A stretch of DNA of 64,000 nt from Mesorhizobium sp. B2-3-12 (GCF_006442205.1 NZ_VFVR01000003.1:186001-250000), one strand, 5' to 3'; counted from the first letter of the stretch, positions 1 to 10,552 are shown. Numbers and translations: made by a program. Notes: generated by a model from the letters alone, not told the origin.

Positions 1-78
1 GTCGCGCCATTTGCGGCTATGGGCCAAAGGCTTTGCGACCAACCGGCCGGCGCCCACGTCGGTCACGGCGAATTGTAG
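1..78 (+). other. Possible 3' end of an upstream reading frame
   Basis: Frame 1 is open from the window edge to a TAG at 76-78, twelve bases before soxD. In rhizobia soxB (sarcosine oxidase beta) usually lies just before soxD, but the 25 residues visible here do not look like a SoxB C-terminus to me. It may be the tail of another gene or non-coding sequence. Confidence 0.2.
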
Positions 79-89
79 GAACAAACACG

Positions 90-401
90 ATGCTTCTCAT
101 CCGCTGCCCCTATTGCGAGGAAGAGCGCCCGGAACTCGAGTTCCGCAACGCCGGCGAGGCGCATATCGCGCGCTCGGCCAACATATCAGGCGAGAGCGAC
201 GACGACTTCGAGAAGTTCTTCTTCATCCGCTCGAACCCCAAGGGCATCATTTATGAGCGCTGGCGACACATGCATGGCTGCGCGCGCTTCTTCAACGCGG
301 TGCGCGACACCGTGACCGACAAATTCGTCATGACCTACAAGGCCGGCGAGCCCAAACCCTCCAAGCTGCCCAAAAACTCCAACGAAGGAGTTGCGAAATG
401 A
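90..401 (+). CDS. soxD: Sarcosine oxidase delta subunit
   Basis: This 103-residue protein is the small zinc-binding subunit of heterotetrameric sarcosine oxidase, which oxidises sarcosine to glycine and passes the methyl group to tetrahydrofolate. The CPYC motif (Cys6, Cys9) together with His60/His62 and Cys64 fits the family's zinc site, and RPELEF follows the first cysteine pair as in known SoxD proteins. The ATG at 90 is preceded by AGGAAC at good distance, so I chose it over an in-frame ATG at 33 that has no ribosome site. The stop overlaps the soxA start (ATGA), so the two are translationally coupled. Confidence 0.93.
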   Translation: MLLIRCPYCEEERPELEFRNAGEAHIARSANISGESDDDFEKFFFIRSNPKGIIYERWRHMHGCARFFNAVRDTVTDKFVMTYKAGEPKPSKLPKNSNEGVAK

Positions 402-3383
402 GCGACGCGTTGCGCATTTCGGGCGCCGGGCGCCTCAGCCAGGCCAAGAGCGCGCGGTTCACTTTCGATGGCCAGTCCTATGCCGGCATCGAGGGCGACA
501 CGCTGGCCTCGGCGCTGCTGGCCAACGGCGTGCATCTGGTCGGCCGCTCGTTCAAGTATCACCGCCCGCGCGGCATCCTGTCGGCCGGCGCGGAAGAGCC
601 CAACGCGCTGGTGCAGATCGTGCGCGACGATGCGCGAAAGACGCCGAACGTGCGCGCCACCGTGCAGGAGCTCTATGACGGTCTCGCCGCCAACTCACAG
701 AACCGCTGGCCGTCGCTGTCCTTCGACGTCGGCGCGGTCAACGACCTGGCATCGCCGCTGTTTTCGGCCGGCTTCTACTACAAGACCTTCATGTGGCCGA
801 AGGCCGCCTGGAAGAGCCTTTACGAGCCCAAGATCCGCGAAGCGGCCGGCCTCGGGGTCTCGCCCGACAAGCCCGATCTCGACCATTATTCCTCGCGCTA
901 CGCGCATTGCGACGTTCTGGTGCTGGGCGGCGGTGCGGCCGGTATCGTAGCGGCGCTTGCCGCGGCGGAGACCGGCGTGCGCGTCATCCTCGCCGATGAG
1001 CAGGCCTCGTTCGGCGGCAGTCTGCGCTTCGAGTCTGGTGCGAAGATCGACGGCCAGGACGGCTTTGCGTGGGCGCAAGTGGCGATCGCCAAGCTGAGTG
1101 CGATGGACAATGTCCGCGTGCTGCCGCGCACCACGGCGTTCGGCTATTACGCGCAGAATTTCATCGGCCTGGTCGAGCGCGTCAGCGACCACCTGAAGGC
1201 CCCGGGCCACGACCTGCCGCGCGAGCGGCTCTGGCAGGTTCGCGCCAAGCGCGTGGTGCTGGCCTCCGGCGCCATCGAGCGCCATATGGTGTTCGCCAAC
1301 AACGACCGGCCGGGCGTCATGCTGGCGGGCGCGGCACGCACTTTCCTCAATCATTATGGCGTCGCGGTCGGCAGGAATGTCGGCGTCTACACCGCCAATG
1401 ACTCGGCGTACGCGGCCGCGATCGACCTGAAGAAGGCCGGCGTCAGCGTGGCGGCGATCGTCGATCTGCGCGACAACCCGACCGGCCCGGTGATCGACGA
1501 GGCGAGGGCGCTCGGCATCGAGATCAATTTCGGCCGTGCGGTGATCCGCGCCGGCGGCAAGCTGCGGGTGTCGTCGATGACGGTGCAGCCGAAGAATGGC
1601 GGCGGCGAACGCACCATTCCCGTCGACGCGATCCTGATGTCGGCCGGCTGGACACCGTCGGTGCATCTGTTCTCGCAGTCGCGCGGCAAGGTCGCCTTCA
1701 ACGACGAGACCAAGCGTTTCGTGCCCGGCACCTACGCGCAGGACTGCGTCTCGGTCGGCGCCTGCAACGGCACCGACGGCCTGTCGGCCTCGGTCGATGA
1801 GGCCTATGCGGCGGGTGCCAAGGCGGCCAAGGATGCCGGAGCCAAGACAACCAATGGCACCAAGCCGAAGGTGGATGCCTCCGAGAGCTGGTCGCGCGGC
1901 ATGCTGGGCGCGGCGCCGGGCGCCGGGCCGGATACGACGGTGAAAGCCTTCGTCGATTTCCAGAACGACGTGACCGCCAAGGACATCCGCCAGGCGGTGC
2001 ATGAAGGCATGCGCTCCATCGAGCACGTCAAGCGCTTCACCACCAACGGCATGGCGACCGACCAGGGGAAGACTTCCAACATGCACGGCCTGGCGATCGC
2101 CGCCGAGACGCTGGGCAAGCCGATCCCCGAGGTCGGGCTGACCACCTTCCGGGCGCCCTATACGCCTGTCACGTTCGGCGCGATCGTCAGTCATGCGCGT
2201 GGCCCGCTGTTCGACCCGACCCGCAAAACCGCGATCCATCCCTGGGCCGAGGCGCAAGGCGCGGTGTTCGAGGATGTCGGCCAGTGGAAGCGCGCCTGGT
2301 ATTTCCCCAAACCCGGCGAGAACATGCATGCGGCGGTCGACCGCGAATGCGTTGCCGTGCGCAACCAGGCTGGCCTGTTCGATGCCTCGACGCTCGGCAA
2401 GATCGAAGTCGTCGGGCCGGATGCGGCCAAGTTCATGGAACTGCTCTACACCAATCCGTGGGAGAAGCTGGAACCCGGCCGCTGCCGCTATGGCATCATG
2501 CTGCGCGAGGACGGCTTCATCTATGATGACGGCGTCGTTGGCAGGCTGGCGCCGGACCGTTTCCATGTGACGACGACGACGGGCGGCGCGCCGCGTGTCA
2601 TGAACCACATGGAGGATTATCTCCAGACCGAGTTCCCGCATCTCAATGTCTGGCTGACCTCGATCACCGAACAGTGGGCGGTCATCGCCGTGCAGGGACC
2701 CAAGTCGCGTGACATCATCGCGCCGCTGGTCGAAGGCATCGACATGTCCGACGAGGCGCTGCCGCATATGTCGGTGCGCGAGGGCAAGATTTGCGGCGTT
2801 CCGACGAGGCTGTTCCGCATGTCGTTCACCGGCGAGCGCGGTTTCGAGGTCAACGTGCCTGCCGACCATGGCCAGGCCGTCTGGGAAGCGTTGTGGGCGG
2901 AAGGCCAGAAGCATGGTGCCACCGCCTACGGCACCGAGGCGATGCACGTGCTGCGCGCCGAAAAGGGCTACATCATCGTCGGCCAGGACACGGACGGCAC
3001 GGTGACGCCAAACGATGCCGGTCTCGACTGGGCGGTCGGCAAGAAGAAGACCGACTTTGTCGGCATTCGTGGCTTGAAGCGGCCGGATCTGGTGGCCAAG
3101 GGCCGCAAGCAATTGGTCGGCCTCAAGACCAAGGACCCCAAGGTGGTGCTGGAAGAAGGCGCGCAGATCGTCGAGGACCCAAAACAGGCCATCCCGATGA
3201 AGATGATTGGTCATGTCACATCGAGCTACTGGTCGCAAAATTGCGGCCGCTCCATCGCGCTGGCGCTGGTTGCCGGCGGGCGCGACCGGATGGGCGACAC
3301 GCTCTACGTGCCGATGCCTGATGGGGTGATCGAAGTGGAGGTTACCGGCATGGTGTTCTTCGACGAGACGGGAGGGCGCCTCA

Positions 3384-3391
<8 letters not shown>
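398..3391 (+). CDS. soxA: Sarcosine oxidase alpha subunit
   Basis: This 997-residue protein is the large subunit of heterotetrameric sarcosine oxidase. Residues 1-100 form the ferredoxin-like Fer2_4 region. A Rossmann FAD/NAD motif (GGGAAG, 177-182) opens the dinucleotide-binding domain, and roughly 600-997 is a GcvT-like aminomethyltransferase domain that would bind tetrahydrofolate and receive the methylene group. Length and domain order are those of the family. It overlaps soxD by four bases and soxG by eight, forming one soxDAG unit. The pathway breaks down sarcosine, for example from glycine betaine or creatinine. Confidence 0.97.
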
Positions 3392-4258
<867 letters not shown>

Positions 4259-4333
4259 TTTAGAAATTTTGGTTGAAGGCATCTTCCCAAGACCTCCATC
4301 GATGCGATATTCAAAGCGCTTTGGAGAGGAAAA

Positions 4334-5119
4334 ATGCCTGTCAAAGCCGTAGTCTGGGGCGAAAACGTCCATGAACAGACCAATGCCGCCGTGCGCGACC
4401 TCTATCCCCTGACCATGCATGGCACGATTGCCGCCGCGCTCAACCAGGACAAGGGCATCGAGGCGACCACCGCCACCTTGCAGGAACCCGAGCACGGCCT
4501 GAGCGAGGCGCGCCTTGCCGCCACCGATGTCTTGCTGTGGTGGGGCCACGCCGCGCATGGCGAGGTCAAGGACGAGATCGTCGAGCGCGTGCAGAAGCGG
4601 GTCTGGGAAGGGATGGGTCTGATCGTGCTCCATTCCGGCCATTACTCGAAGATTTTCAAGCGGTTGATGGGCACGCCCTGTTCGCTGAAATGGCGCGAGG
4701 CGGGCGAGCGCGAGCGTGTGTGGGCGATCAACCGCGGCCACCCGATCGCGCAAGGCATCGGCGAGTGCCTGGAGATCGGCGAGACGGAAATGTATGGCGA
4801 GCCGTTCGCGGTGCCGGAGCCGCTGGAGACGGTGTTCATCTCCTGGTACGAGGGCGGCGAGGTGTTCCGCTCCGGCCTGACCTACCAGCGGGGCGCCGGA
4901 AAAATCTTCTACTTCTCACCGGGGCACGAGACCTATCCGATCTACCACAATGAAGGCGTTCAGCAGGTGCTGCGCAACGCCGTGCATTGGGCGCACAACC
5001 CGGCTCCGGCATGGTCCGGCATCACCAATGCGCCGAATGTACCGACGGACAAGGCCAAGGAGAAGATCGTCCAGAAAGGCCTGCGCCTGCATGCCGACGG
5101 TGACAGGGGGTTGAGCTGA
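4334..5119 (+). CDS. thuA: ThuA-like trehalose/sugar utilisation protein
   Basis: This 261-residue protein belongs to the ThuA family, a class I glutamine amidotransferase-like fold linked to conversion of 3-keto disaccharides in rhizobia. Residues such as [10 protein letters not shown] (about 69-78), [14 protein letters not shown] (about 98-111) and FSPGHETYP are hallmarks of this family. It has a single-base overlap with the next gene (TGATG), so the pair is coupled. The thuEFGK trehalose transporter found beside thuAB in Sinorhizobium is not visible here, so the substrate may differ. Confidence 0.88.
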   Translation: MPVKAVVWGENVHEQTNAAVRDLYPLTMHGTIAAALNQDKGIEATTATLQEPEHGLSEARLAATDVLLWWGHAAHGEVKDEIVERVQKRVWEGMGLIVLHSGHYSKIFKRLMGTPCSLKWREAGERERVWAINRGHPIAQGIGECLEIGETEMYGEPFAVPEPLETVFISWYEGGEVFRSGLTYQRGAGKIFYFSPGHETYPIYHNEGVQQVLRNAVHWAHNPAPAWSGITNAPNVPTDKAKEKIVQKGLRLHADGDRGLS

Positions 5120-6168
5120 TGCATCGCCTGCTCTTGCTCGGCACCGGCTGGATCGCGGCCCATCATATCGAGGAGTTCGGTCAGGTTCCCGGCTGCGCCA
5201 TCGTCGCTTGCGTGGACCAGCTGCCGGGCCGCGCGGCGGCGTTCGCCGCCGCCAACAAAATAGGTACTTTCTTCGAGAGCCTCGAAGCGGCGATCGCTTG
5301 GGGCGAGTTCGATGCAGCCATCAATGCGACGCCGGACCAGGTCCACAAGGCGACGACGCTGGCCCTGCTGGCCGCCGGGAAACATGTCTTCTGCGAGAAG
5401 CCGCTGGCGCCGACCTACGCCGATGCGCTTGCGATGAGCGAAGCCGCCGAGGCGGCCGGGCTCGTCAACATGGTCAACCTGACCTATCGCAACACACCGG
5501 TGATCCATGCGGCGCGGCGCATGGTGGAGGCCGGCGAGATCGGCGAGCTGCGCCATGTCGAGGCCAGCTACAGGCAAAGCTGGCTGGTCAGCAAGTTCTG
5601 GGGCGATTGGCGGGTCGACGACAAATGGCTGTGGCGCCTGTCGGGCCGACACGGTTCGACAGGTGTTTTGGGCGATGTCGGCATCCATATCCTCGACTTC
5701 GCGACCTATGGGGCGGCCGAGGATATTGTCTCCCTGCATGCCGATCTGGTGACGTTTCCGAAGGCCGAGGGCGACCGCATCGGCGATTATGTGCTCGACG
5801 TCAATGACAGTCTGGCGATAACGGCGCGGCTCAGGTCAGGCGCGCTGGCCACGATCATGGCCAGCCGCTACACGACAGGCCATGGCAATGATCTGTCGCT
5901 GGCCCTACACGGCACCAAGGGCGCGATCAAGGTCGAGACCGATGGCAAGGTTTCGCGACTGTCCGCTTGCCTGGGCGACGACGTCCATCAGCACCGTTGG
6001 CGAACGTTGACGCCGCCTGACGTCAAACACAATGCCCGGCGCTTCGCCGATGCGCTGGACGCGGGACAGAACGGCGATCCGTCGTTCCGGCGCGCCGCCG
6101 AGATGCAGAAGCTGATCGACGCGGCCTTCCAAAGTTCGGCGGCCAAGCTGCCGGTCTCGATCGCTTGA
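5119..6168 (+). CDS. thuB: Gfo/Idh/MocA family oxidoreductase, ThuB-like
   Basis: This 349-residue NAD(P)-dependent sugar dehydrogenase has an N-terminal Rossmann motif (GTGWIA, 8-13) and the family signature CEKPLA at 92-97. Pairing with ThuA by a one-base TGATG overlap is the arrangement seen for thuA-thuB, where the two proteins act on trehalose, sucrose or related disaccharides by forming and processing 3-keto sugars. The family role is known; the exact substrate here is inferred from the partner gene. Confidence 0.85.
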   Translation: MHRLLLLGTGWIAAHHIEEFGQVPGCAIVACVDQLPGRAAAFAAANKIGTFFESLEAAIAWGEFDAAINATPDQVHKATTLALLAAGKHVFCEKPLAPTYADALAMSEAAEAAGLVNMVNLTYRNTPVIHAARRMVEAGEIGELRHVEASYRQSWLVSKFWGDWRVDDKWLWRLSGRHGSTGVLGDVGIHILDFATYGAAEDIVSLHADLVTFPKAEGDRIGDYVLDVNDSLAITARLRSGALATIMASRYTTGHGNDLSLALHGTKGAIKVETDGKVSRLSACLGDDVHQHRWRTLTPPDVKHNARRFADALDAGQNGDPSFRRAAEMQKLIDAAFQSSAAKLPVSIA

Positions 6169-6177
6169 AATCATCAT

Positions 6178-6198
6178 GTGGCCGGCTGAGCCGGCCAC
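6178..6198. terminator. Perfect palindrome between convergent genes
   Basis: A 9-bp stem (GTGGCCGGC / GCCGGCCAC) with a three-base TGA loop begins nine bases after the thuB stop and lies just beyond the 3' end of the convergent small exported-protein gene. It lacks a clear T-run. Position and symmetry suggest a two-way transcription end. Confidence 0.6.
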
Positions 6199-6215
6199 AA
6201 CCAACCTTGCAAATC

Positions 6216-6461
6216 TCAGTAGGCGCTCGGCATGATCCACGGGTTCACCGTGATGCCGAGGCGCGGGCCCTTGCCTTCGGTCGTGGCTTCCGTGGAAGCC
6301 TTCTTGTCGACCGAGCCGGTCGAAGCGCAATCGAGCTTCACATTGGTCCTGGTGTCGACGCAGGCGGCGGGCACATGCTTGACCGCATGGGTCGTGTTGG
6401 CGGCAAAGGCCGAGCCAGAAAGTGCCAGCACGCCGGCGAGGGTGAGGAGGGTCTTTTTCAT
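6216..6461 (-). CDS. Small exported protein of unknown function
   Basis: An 81-residue protein with a clear Sec signal peptide (MKK start, hydrophobic 4-16, likely cleavage after AFA at residue 20). The mature part has two cysteines (34 and 45) that could form one disulfide, a Thr/Lys-rich middle, and ends GITVNPWIMPSAY. I do not recognise the family. Its promoter region carries three palindromes that probably bind the nearby TetR protein, so it may be a TetR-controlled periplasmic factor. Confidence 0.75.
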   Translation of the reverse strand: MKKTLLTLAGVLALSGSAFAANTTHAVKHVPAACVDTRTNVKLDCASTGSVDKKASTEATTEGKGPRLGITVNPWIMPSAY

Positions 6462-6494
6462 GGTCAGTCTCCGGTTTCGACGGTGAATTTATTC

Positions 6495-6506
6495 CGTACA
6501 TGTACG
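6495..6506. promoter_or_regulatory. Operator-like palindrome 1 (CGTACATGTACG)
   Basis: A perfect 12-bp palindrome 34 bases upstream of the exported-protein start codon. It is the first of three CGTACnnrTACG copies in this intergenic region and probably a TetR-family operator. Confidence 0.6.
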
Positions 6507-6512
6507 TTACTT

Positions 6513-6524
6513 CGTACAAATACG
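6513..6524. promoter_or_regulatory. Operator-like palindrome 2 (CGTACAAATACG)
   Basis: A near-perfect copy of the CGTACnnrTACG motif. It begins 18 bases after the start of copy 1 and has one mismatch in the right arm. Confidence 0.55.
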
Positions 6525-6553
6525 TTCGTCGATCGCGGAGTTCAAGGGTAAAT

Positions 6554-6565
6554 CGTACACGTACG
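6554..6565. promoter_or_regulatory. Operator-like palindrome 3 (CGTACACGTACG)
   Basis: Both five-base arms of the motif (CGTAC / GTACG) are intact around an AC spacer. It lies 41 bases beyond copy 2 and 84 bases from the 3' end of the tetR gene. Confidence 0.55.
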
Positions 6566-6648
6566 GTAGTTTTCTGTTAACCGAGAAATCCGCCCCCGGT
6601 TTGGCTCGGAAAGGCGGCGCGGAAATCTGGAAACGAAAGGCTTGCAGA

Positions 6649-7293
6649 TCAGCAGTTGACCGGTGTCTCGGTCAATGGCGGCACATCCTGCGTGCTGAGC
6701 GTGGCAAGGGTGAAGTCGCACATCCGTTTCACGAAAGCCTGCGCGTCCCCGAAGGGATAGAAGGGGAAGGTGATCAACAGCGAGATGGTGCCATGGCCGA
6801 CCGCCCACAGCATGGTGGCGATGGCGCGCGGATCGCCATGCAATTTCCCGGCGGCGACACAGGCCTCGACCCTGCTGATCAGCACCTTCATCGCCGGATT
6901 GCCTTCTTCCATGTCCTCGTAGCTCCTGCCTTCCGGCAGCCTGGTCTTTTCGGTCATGAAGACGGTGCGGTATTCATTTGGGTTGCCGAGCCCGAAAGCG
7001 GCATATTCGGTCATCACCGCCCGCAAGGCCTCGATCGGATCGTCGGACGGGTGCTCCTCGATGCGCCGGGCAAGCGTTTCGAACGCGTCCTCGGCCAGCG
7101 CGAAGAGGATGTCCTGCTTGTCGGCGAAATAGGAATAGACCGACATCGGCGCGTAGCCGACCCGCCTGGCCAGCTTGCGGATGGTCAGGCCCTCGTAGCC
7201 TTCTTCCTGGACGAGCTTGTGCGCGGCCTCGACAAGCTCCGAGCGGAGTTCGGCCTTTTGTTTCTCGCGGCGTTTCTGGACGCTCAGCGGCAA
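6649..7293 (-). CDS. TetR/AcrR family transcriptional regulator
   Basis: A 214-residue repressor with an N-terminal helix-turn-helix (about residues 20-65, including IRKLARRVGYAPMSVYSYF) and a TetR_C-type ligand domain. The start is a TTG at 7291-7293 with AAGGG eight bases upstream; no better start exists in frame. It lies last in the minus-strand run of acyl-CoA genes. Related half-sites overlap its own -10 region, suggesting autoregulation. Likely targets are the small exported-protein gene and perhaps the neighbouring acyl-CoA genes. Confidence 0.88.
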   Translation of the reverse strand: MPLSVQKRREKQKAELRSELVEAAHKLVQEEGYEGLTIRKLARRVGYAPMSVYSYFADKQDILFALAEDAFETLARRIEEHPSDDPIEALRAVMTEYAAFGLGNPNEYRTVFMTEKTRLPEGRSYEDMEEGNPAMKVLISRVEACVAAGKLHGDPRAIATMLWAVGHGTISLLITFPFYPFGDAQAFVKRMCDFTLATLSTQDVPPLTETPVNC

Positions 7294-7324
7294 GTCCGTT
7301 GCCCTTGTCTGGTTGGTGCCTGGC

Positions 7325-7360
7325 TAAATTATATACGCTGTACGGAAACGAACAAGGCCG
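7325..7360 (-). promoter_or_regulatory. tetR promoter with CGTAC/GTATA half-sites
   Basis: Read on the minus strand there is a TTGTTC -35, a 16-base spacer and a TATAAT -10. The spacer and -10 contain CGTAC AGC GTATA, a degenerate relative of the CGTAC palindromes at 6495-6565, with a three-base rather than two-base centre. This is a plausible autoregulatory operator. Confidence 0.45.
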
Positions 7361-7398
7361 CCGACGGTTCCCAAGCGGCAGGCGCCAGATCGCGGGGA

Positions 7399-8175
7399 TC
7401 AGATCGCGCCGATACCGCCGTCGACGGCCAGCGCATGGCCGGTCATGAAGGAATTGGCCGGGTCGGCGGCAAACAGGATGGCGGTGGTGATTTCGTCGAC
7501 TTCGGCCGCGCGCTTCATCGGCACGCCACGGGTCAGTTCGGCCAGCGCCTCTGCCTCCGGCGCGCGGGAGACGCGCACGAAACTGTCCACCATCGCCGTC
7601 CTGGTGTGGGCGGGGCAGATGGCGTTGATGCGCAGGCCCTTGCTGGCATATTCGACCGCCGCCGAGCGGGTCAGTCCGACGACGCCATGCTTGGCCGCGG
7701 CATAGACCGAAAGTTTCGGCGCGCCCGAAAGGCCGGCGGCCGAGGCGATGTTGACGATGGCGCCGCCCCTAGCCGTCGCCTTGAACTGCTGCTCCATCCG
7801 CGGGATCTGGTGCTTCATGGCATAGAACACGCCGAGCAGGTCGACCTCGAGCACACGGCGTGCTTCGTCCGATGGAACCTGGGGCAGGCGCACGAAACTC
7901 TGGACGATGCCGGCATTGTTGACGGCGACATCCAGGCGGCCAAATCTTTCGACCGCCAGCGCCACGAGCGCTTCCGACAACGCCTCGTCGGCAATGTTGC
8001 CGGCCAGCGTGGCCGTTTCGGCATCGAGCGTCCCGGCGAAACTCATCAGCGCCGTTTCATCCAGGTCCGAGAGAACCAGCCGGGCGCCTTCGGCGGCAAA
8101 GCCCTTGGCGGCGCCACGGCCGAGGCCGCCGGCCGCGCCCGTGATCAGCACCGTAGCTCCATCAAAGCGGCCCAT
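7399..8175 (-). CDS. Short-chain dehydrogenase/reductase (SDR)
   Basis: A 258-residue classical SDR. The cofactor motif TGAAGGLG is at 12-19, NNAG follows near residue 90, and the catalytic Ser with YAAAK lies in the second half. It probably oxidises or reduces a hydroxyacyl-CoA or hydroxy acid with NAD(P). It is the fourth gene of a minus-strand run (SDR, MaoC, APH-like kinase, this SDR) and starts three bases after the kinase gene. Confidence 0.88.
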   Translation of the reverse strand: MGRFDGATVLITGAAGGLGRGAAKGFAAEGARLVLSDLDETALMSFAGTLDAETATLAGNIADEALSEALVALAVERFGRLDVAVNNAGIVQSFVRLPQVPSDEARRVLEVDLLGVFYAMKHQIPRMEQQFKATARGGAIVNIASAAGLSGAPKLSVYAAAKHGVVGLTRSAAVEYASKGLRINAICPAHTRTAMVDSFVRVSRAPEAEALAELTRGVPMKRAAEVDEITTAILFAADPANSFMTGHALAVDGGIGAI

Positions 8176-8178
8176 TGC

Positions 8179-9213
8179 CTAGCTCTCCTTGTCGATCAAC
8201 TCGGCGGCGAGGCGCGACAGCAGCTTCACCGCCTCGCCATAGGTCCTGGCCTTTTCGGGATTAGAGGCATTGCCGTCCAGCGCCCGCTTGTAGACACCCT
8301 GGCAGATTGCAGCCAGCCGGAAGAAGGAGAAGGCGAGGAAGAATGTCCAGTTGCCGATGCCGGTGAGCCCGCGTCGTCGGCAATAGGCAGCGACATAGTC
8401 TTCTTCGGTGGGCAGGCCGAGCGCCAAGCGATCGATGCCGCCCAGGCCGCGAAAGCCTGAGGCGTGCGGCAGGCGCCATTGCATGCACTGATAGGCGATG
8501 TCGGCGAAGGGGTCGCCAAGCGTCGACAATTCCCAGTCGAGCACGGCCAGCACATCCGGCCGGTCCGGCGCGAAAATCAAATTGTCCAGCCGGTAGTCGC
8601 CATGCACCAGCGCAATGCGGCCATCATCGGCCGGCACATGCGTCTCAAGCCAGGCGATCAGGCGGTCCATGTCGGCAATGGCGCCGGTTTCCGAGGCACG
8701 GTACTGGGTGGACCAGCGCGCCAGCTGGCGTTCGAAATAATTGCCGGGCCGGCCGAAATCGCCGAGCCCCACCGCCTCGACATCGACATCGTGCAGGGCG
8801 GCAAGCGTGGCGTTCATGGCGTCGTAGATGGCCGCGCGTTCATCGTCGCCGCGCGCCTCCGGCAATGCCGGATCCCAGAAAATGCGGCCATCGAGGAAGT
8901 CCATGACGTAGAACATGCGGCCGATCGGCGAGTCCTCGGTCGACAGGTGCAGCATTTCGGGCACGGGCACGGCCGTGCCGGCAAGCGCCTTCATCACGCG
9001 GAATTCACGGTCGACCTGGTGCGCCGATTTCAGGAGTTGGCCTGGCGGCTTAGCGCGCAGCACGTAACGGCCGCTTTCAGCCGTCAGGAGATAGGTCGGG
9101 TTGGATTGGCCGGACTTGAATTTTTCGATGGCCGCGAGCCCGGAGAAGCCCGGTATTTGCGCCTCGAGGTAAGGCGCGAGCGCCGTCTGGTCGAGCGCGT
9201 TCGGGTCGCTCAT
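8179..9213 (-). CDS. APH-family kinase (acyl-CoA dehydrogenase-associated)
   Basis: A 344-residue aminoglycoside-phosphotransferase-fold protein with the catalytic loop VHGDYRLDNLIF and the metal-binding DWELSTLGDP. Proteins of this type occur beside or fused to ACAD10/11-type acyl-CoA dehydrogenases, and LvaA of Pseudomonas levulinate catabolism is one. In those systems the kinase phosphorylates the 4-hydroxyl of a 4-hydroxyacyl-CoA. The matching acyl-CoA dehydrogenase lies divergently at 10675. The start overlaps the MaoC stop (ATGA). Antibiotic resistance is an unlikely role. Confidence 0.85.
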   Translation of the reverse strand: MSDPNALDQTALAPYLEAQIPGFSGLAAIEKFKSGQSNPTYLLTAESGRYVLRAKPPGQLLKSAHQVDREFRVMKALAGTAVPVPEMLHLSTEDSPIGRMFYVMDFLDGRIFWDPALPEARGDDERAAIYDAMNATLAALHDVDVEAVGLGDFGRPGNYFERQLARWSTQYRASETGAIADMDRLIAWLETHVPADDGRIALVHGDYRLDNLIFAPDRPDVLAVLDWELSTLGDPFADIAYQCMQWRLPHASGFRGLGGIDRLALGLPTEEDYVAAYCRRRGLTGIGNWTFFLAFSFFRLAAICQGVYKRALDGNASNPEKARTYGEAVKLLSRLAAELIDKES

Positions 9214-9695
9214 GCGGTCTCGGGCTGGCGTTCAAGCAAGGTCAGGGTCAACCAGCGGGCGGTCAGCGCCGGTTTCTTCGAGCCCTCGATCTCTATGGTC
9301 ACGTCGTGCGCCGTCTGCACCCAGCCCGACGGCCTGACCTTGACGTCGGCCAGCACGAAACGGGTGCGGATGCGCGCGCCGGTCTTCACCGGTGCCAGGA
9401 AGCGCAGCGAATCGAAGCCATGGTTGACGCCCATCTTGCCGTTTTCCAGTGGCGGCATGGTCTCGAAGGTCATCGCCGACAGCAGCGACAGCGACAGGAA
9501 ACCATGCGCGATGGTGCCGCCGAAGGGCGTCTCGCGCTTGGCCCGTTCCGGGTCGCAGTGGATGAACTGGTGGTCGTCGGTGGCGTCGGCGAACTGGTCG
9601 ATCATACGCTGCGTGACCACGCGCCAGGGCGAGACGCCGACTTCCTTGCCGACGCTGGCCAGAAGCACATCGAGACTGATCGGTTCCACGCTCAC
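9210..9695 (-). CDS. MaoC-family dehydratase
   Basis: A 161-residue hot-dog-fold protein with the hydratase 2 motif: an Asp/His pair in DDHQFIHCDP followed by GTIAHGF. Members reversibly hydrate trans-2-enoyl-CoA to (R)-3-hydroxyacyl-CoA. It is coupled to the downstream kinase by an ATGA overlap and would supply or use the enoyl-CoA made in this acyl-CoA gene group. Confidence 0.88.
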   Translation of the reverse strand: MSVEPISLDVLLASVGKEVGVSPWRVVTQRMIDQFADATDDHQFIHCDPERAKRETPFGGTIAHGFLSLSLLSAMTFETMPPLENGKMGVNHGFDSLRFLAPVKTGARIRTRFVLADVKVRPSGWVQTAHDVTIEIEGSKKPALTARWLTLTLLERQPETA

Positions 9696-9736
9696 GTCCT
9701 CCTGTTTTCACCTCCGGCTTCTGCGGCCGGAAAATG

Positions 9737-10552
9737 TCATTCCTTGAACAAGGTCAGCCCATGCTGCACCGACTGCCCGCCGTCAATCGGCAGGATGGCG
9801 CCGGTGACATAGCTGCCTGCACGGCTGCACAAATAGAGCGTTGCGCCGGCAATGTCATCCGGTGCGCCGATGCGGCCGATCGGGACATGGTTGCCGACAT
9901 GCCTGGCCTGTTCGTCCGTGCCGGTGGCGAAAGCCGTCATGCGGCTCTGGAAGGGGCCGGGGGCAAAGGCGTTGACGGTGACGCGGCGGCCGGCAAGTTC
10001 GAGCGCCAGCGTGCGCGTCAGGTGATGCACAGCCGCCTTCGAGGCGGTGTAGGAATAGGCATCGTCGGCCAGCGGCTGCGTGCCCATCACCGATCCCAGA
10101 TTGATCACCCGGGCCGGATCGGCGTCGCTGGCGCCGGCATCGAGCAGCGGCAGCAATTCGCGCGTCAGATGGAAGACCGCGGTGACGTTGACGCCGAACA
10201 CCTTGGCCCAGGCGTGGTAGGGAAAGCTTTCCAATGGCGCGCCCCACGACACGCCGGCATTGTTGATCAGAATATGCAGTTTTTCGGTGCGCGCCCTGAC
10301 CTCGCCGACCAGGGCGGCAATGCCAGCCTCGCTGGAGACGTCGCCGGCAAAGCCTTCCGCCTTGCCCGGGGCGCCAAGCCCGTTCAACTCATTGGCCACC
10401 TTGATGCAGTCGTCGCCCTTGCGCGAGGCGATCATCACGCTGGCGCCGGCCCTGACCAGCGCGGTCGCCGCCATGCGGCCGATGCCGGTCGCCGCTCCCG
10501 TCACCAGCGCGGTCTTGCCGGCAACCGAAAACAGCTCGTCGAGATAGCTCAT
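9737..10552 (-). CDS. SDR family oxidoreductase
   Basis: A 271-residue SDR: MSYLDELFSVAGK start, cofactor motif TGAATGIG at about 19-26, NNAG and YTASK later. I chose the ATG at 10552, which has GGAG upstream, over an in-frame start at 10726 that would run into the divergent acyl-CoA dehydrogenase gene. It is the first gene of the minus-strand acyl-CoA run. Its neighbours suggest a hydroxyacyl-CoA or keto-acid substrate. Confidence 0.85.
   Translation of the reverse strand: MSYLDELFSVAGKTALVTGAATGIGRMAATALVRAGASVMIASRKGDDCIKVANELNGLGAPGKAEGFAGDVSSEAGIAALVGEVRARTEKLHILINNAGVSWGAPLESFPYHAWAKVFGVNVTAVFHLTRELLPLLDAGASDADPARVINLGSVMGTQPLADDAYSYTASKAAVHHLTRTLALELAGRRVTVNAFAPGPFQSRMTAFATGTDEQARHVGNHVPIGRIGAPDDIAGATLYLCSRAGSYVTGAILPIDGGQSVQHGLTLFKE

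Noticed and set aside
1-78. C-terminus of soxB
   Set aside because: The position is right, but the residues do not resemble a SoxB tail and too little is visible, so I did not name it.
8179-9213. Aminoglycoside resistance gene
   Set aside because: The APH fold is present, but operon context with acyl-CoA genes points to the acyl-CoA-associated kinase group.
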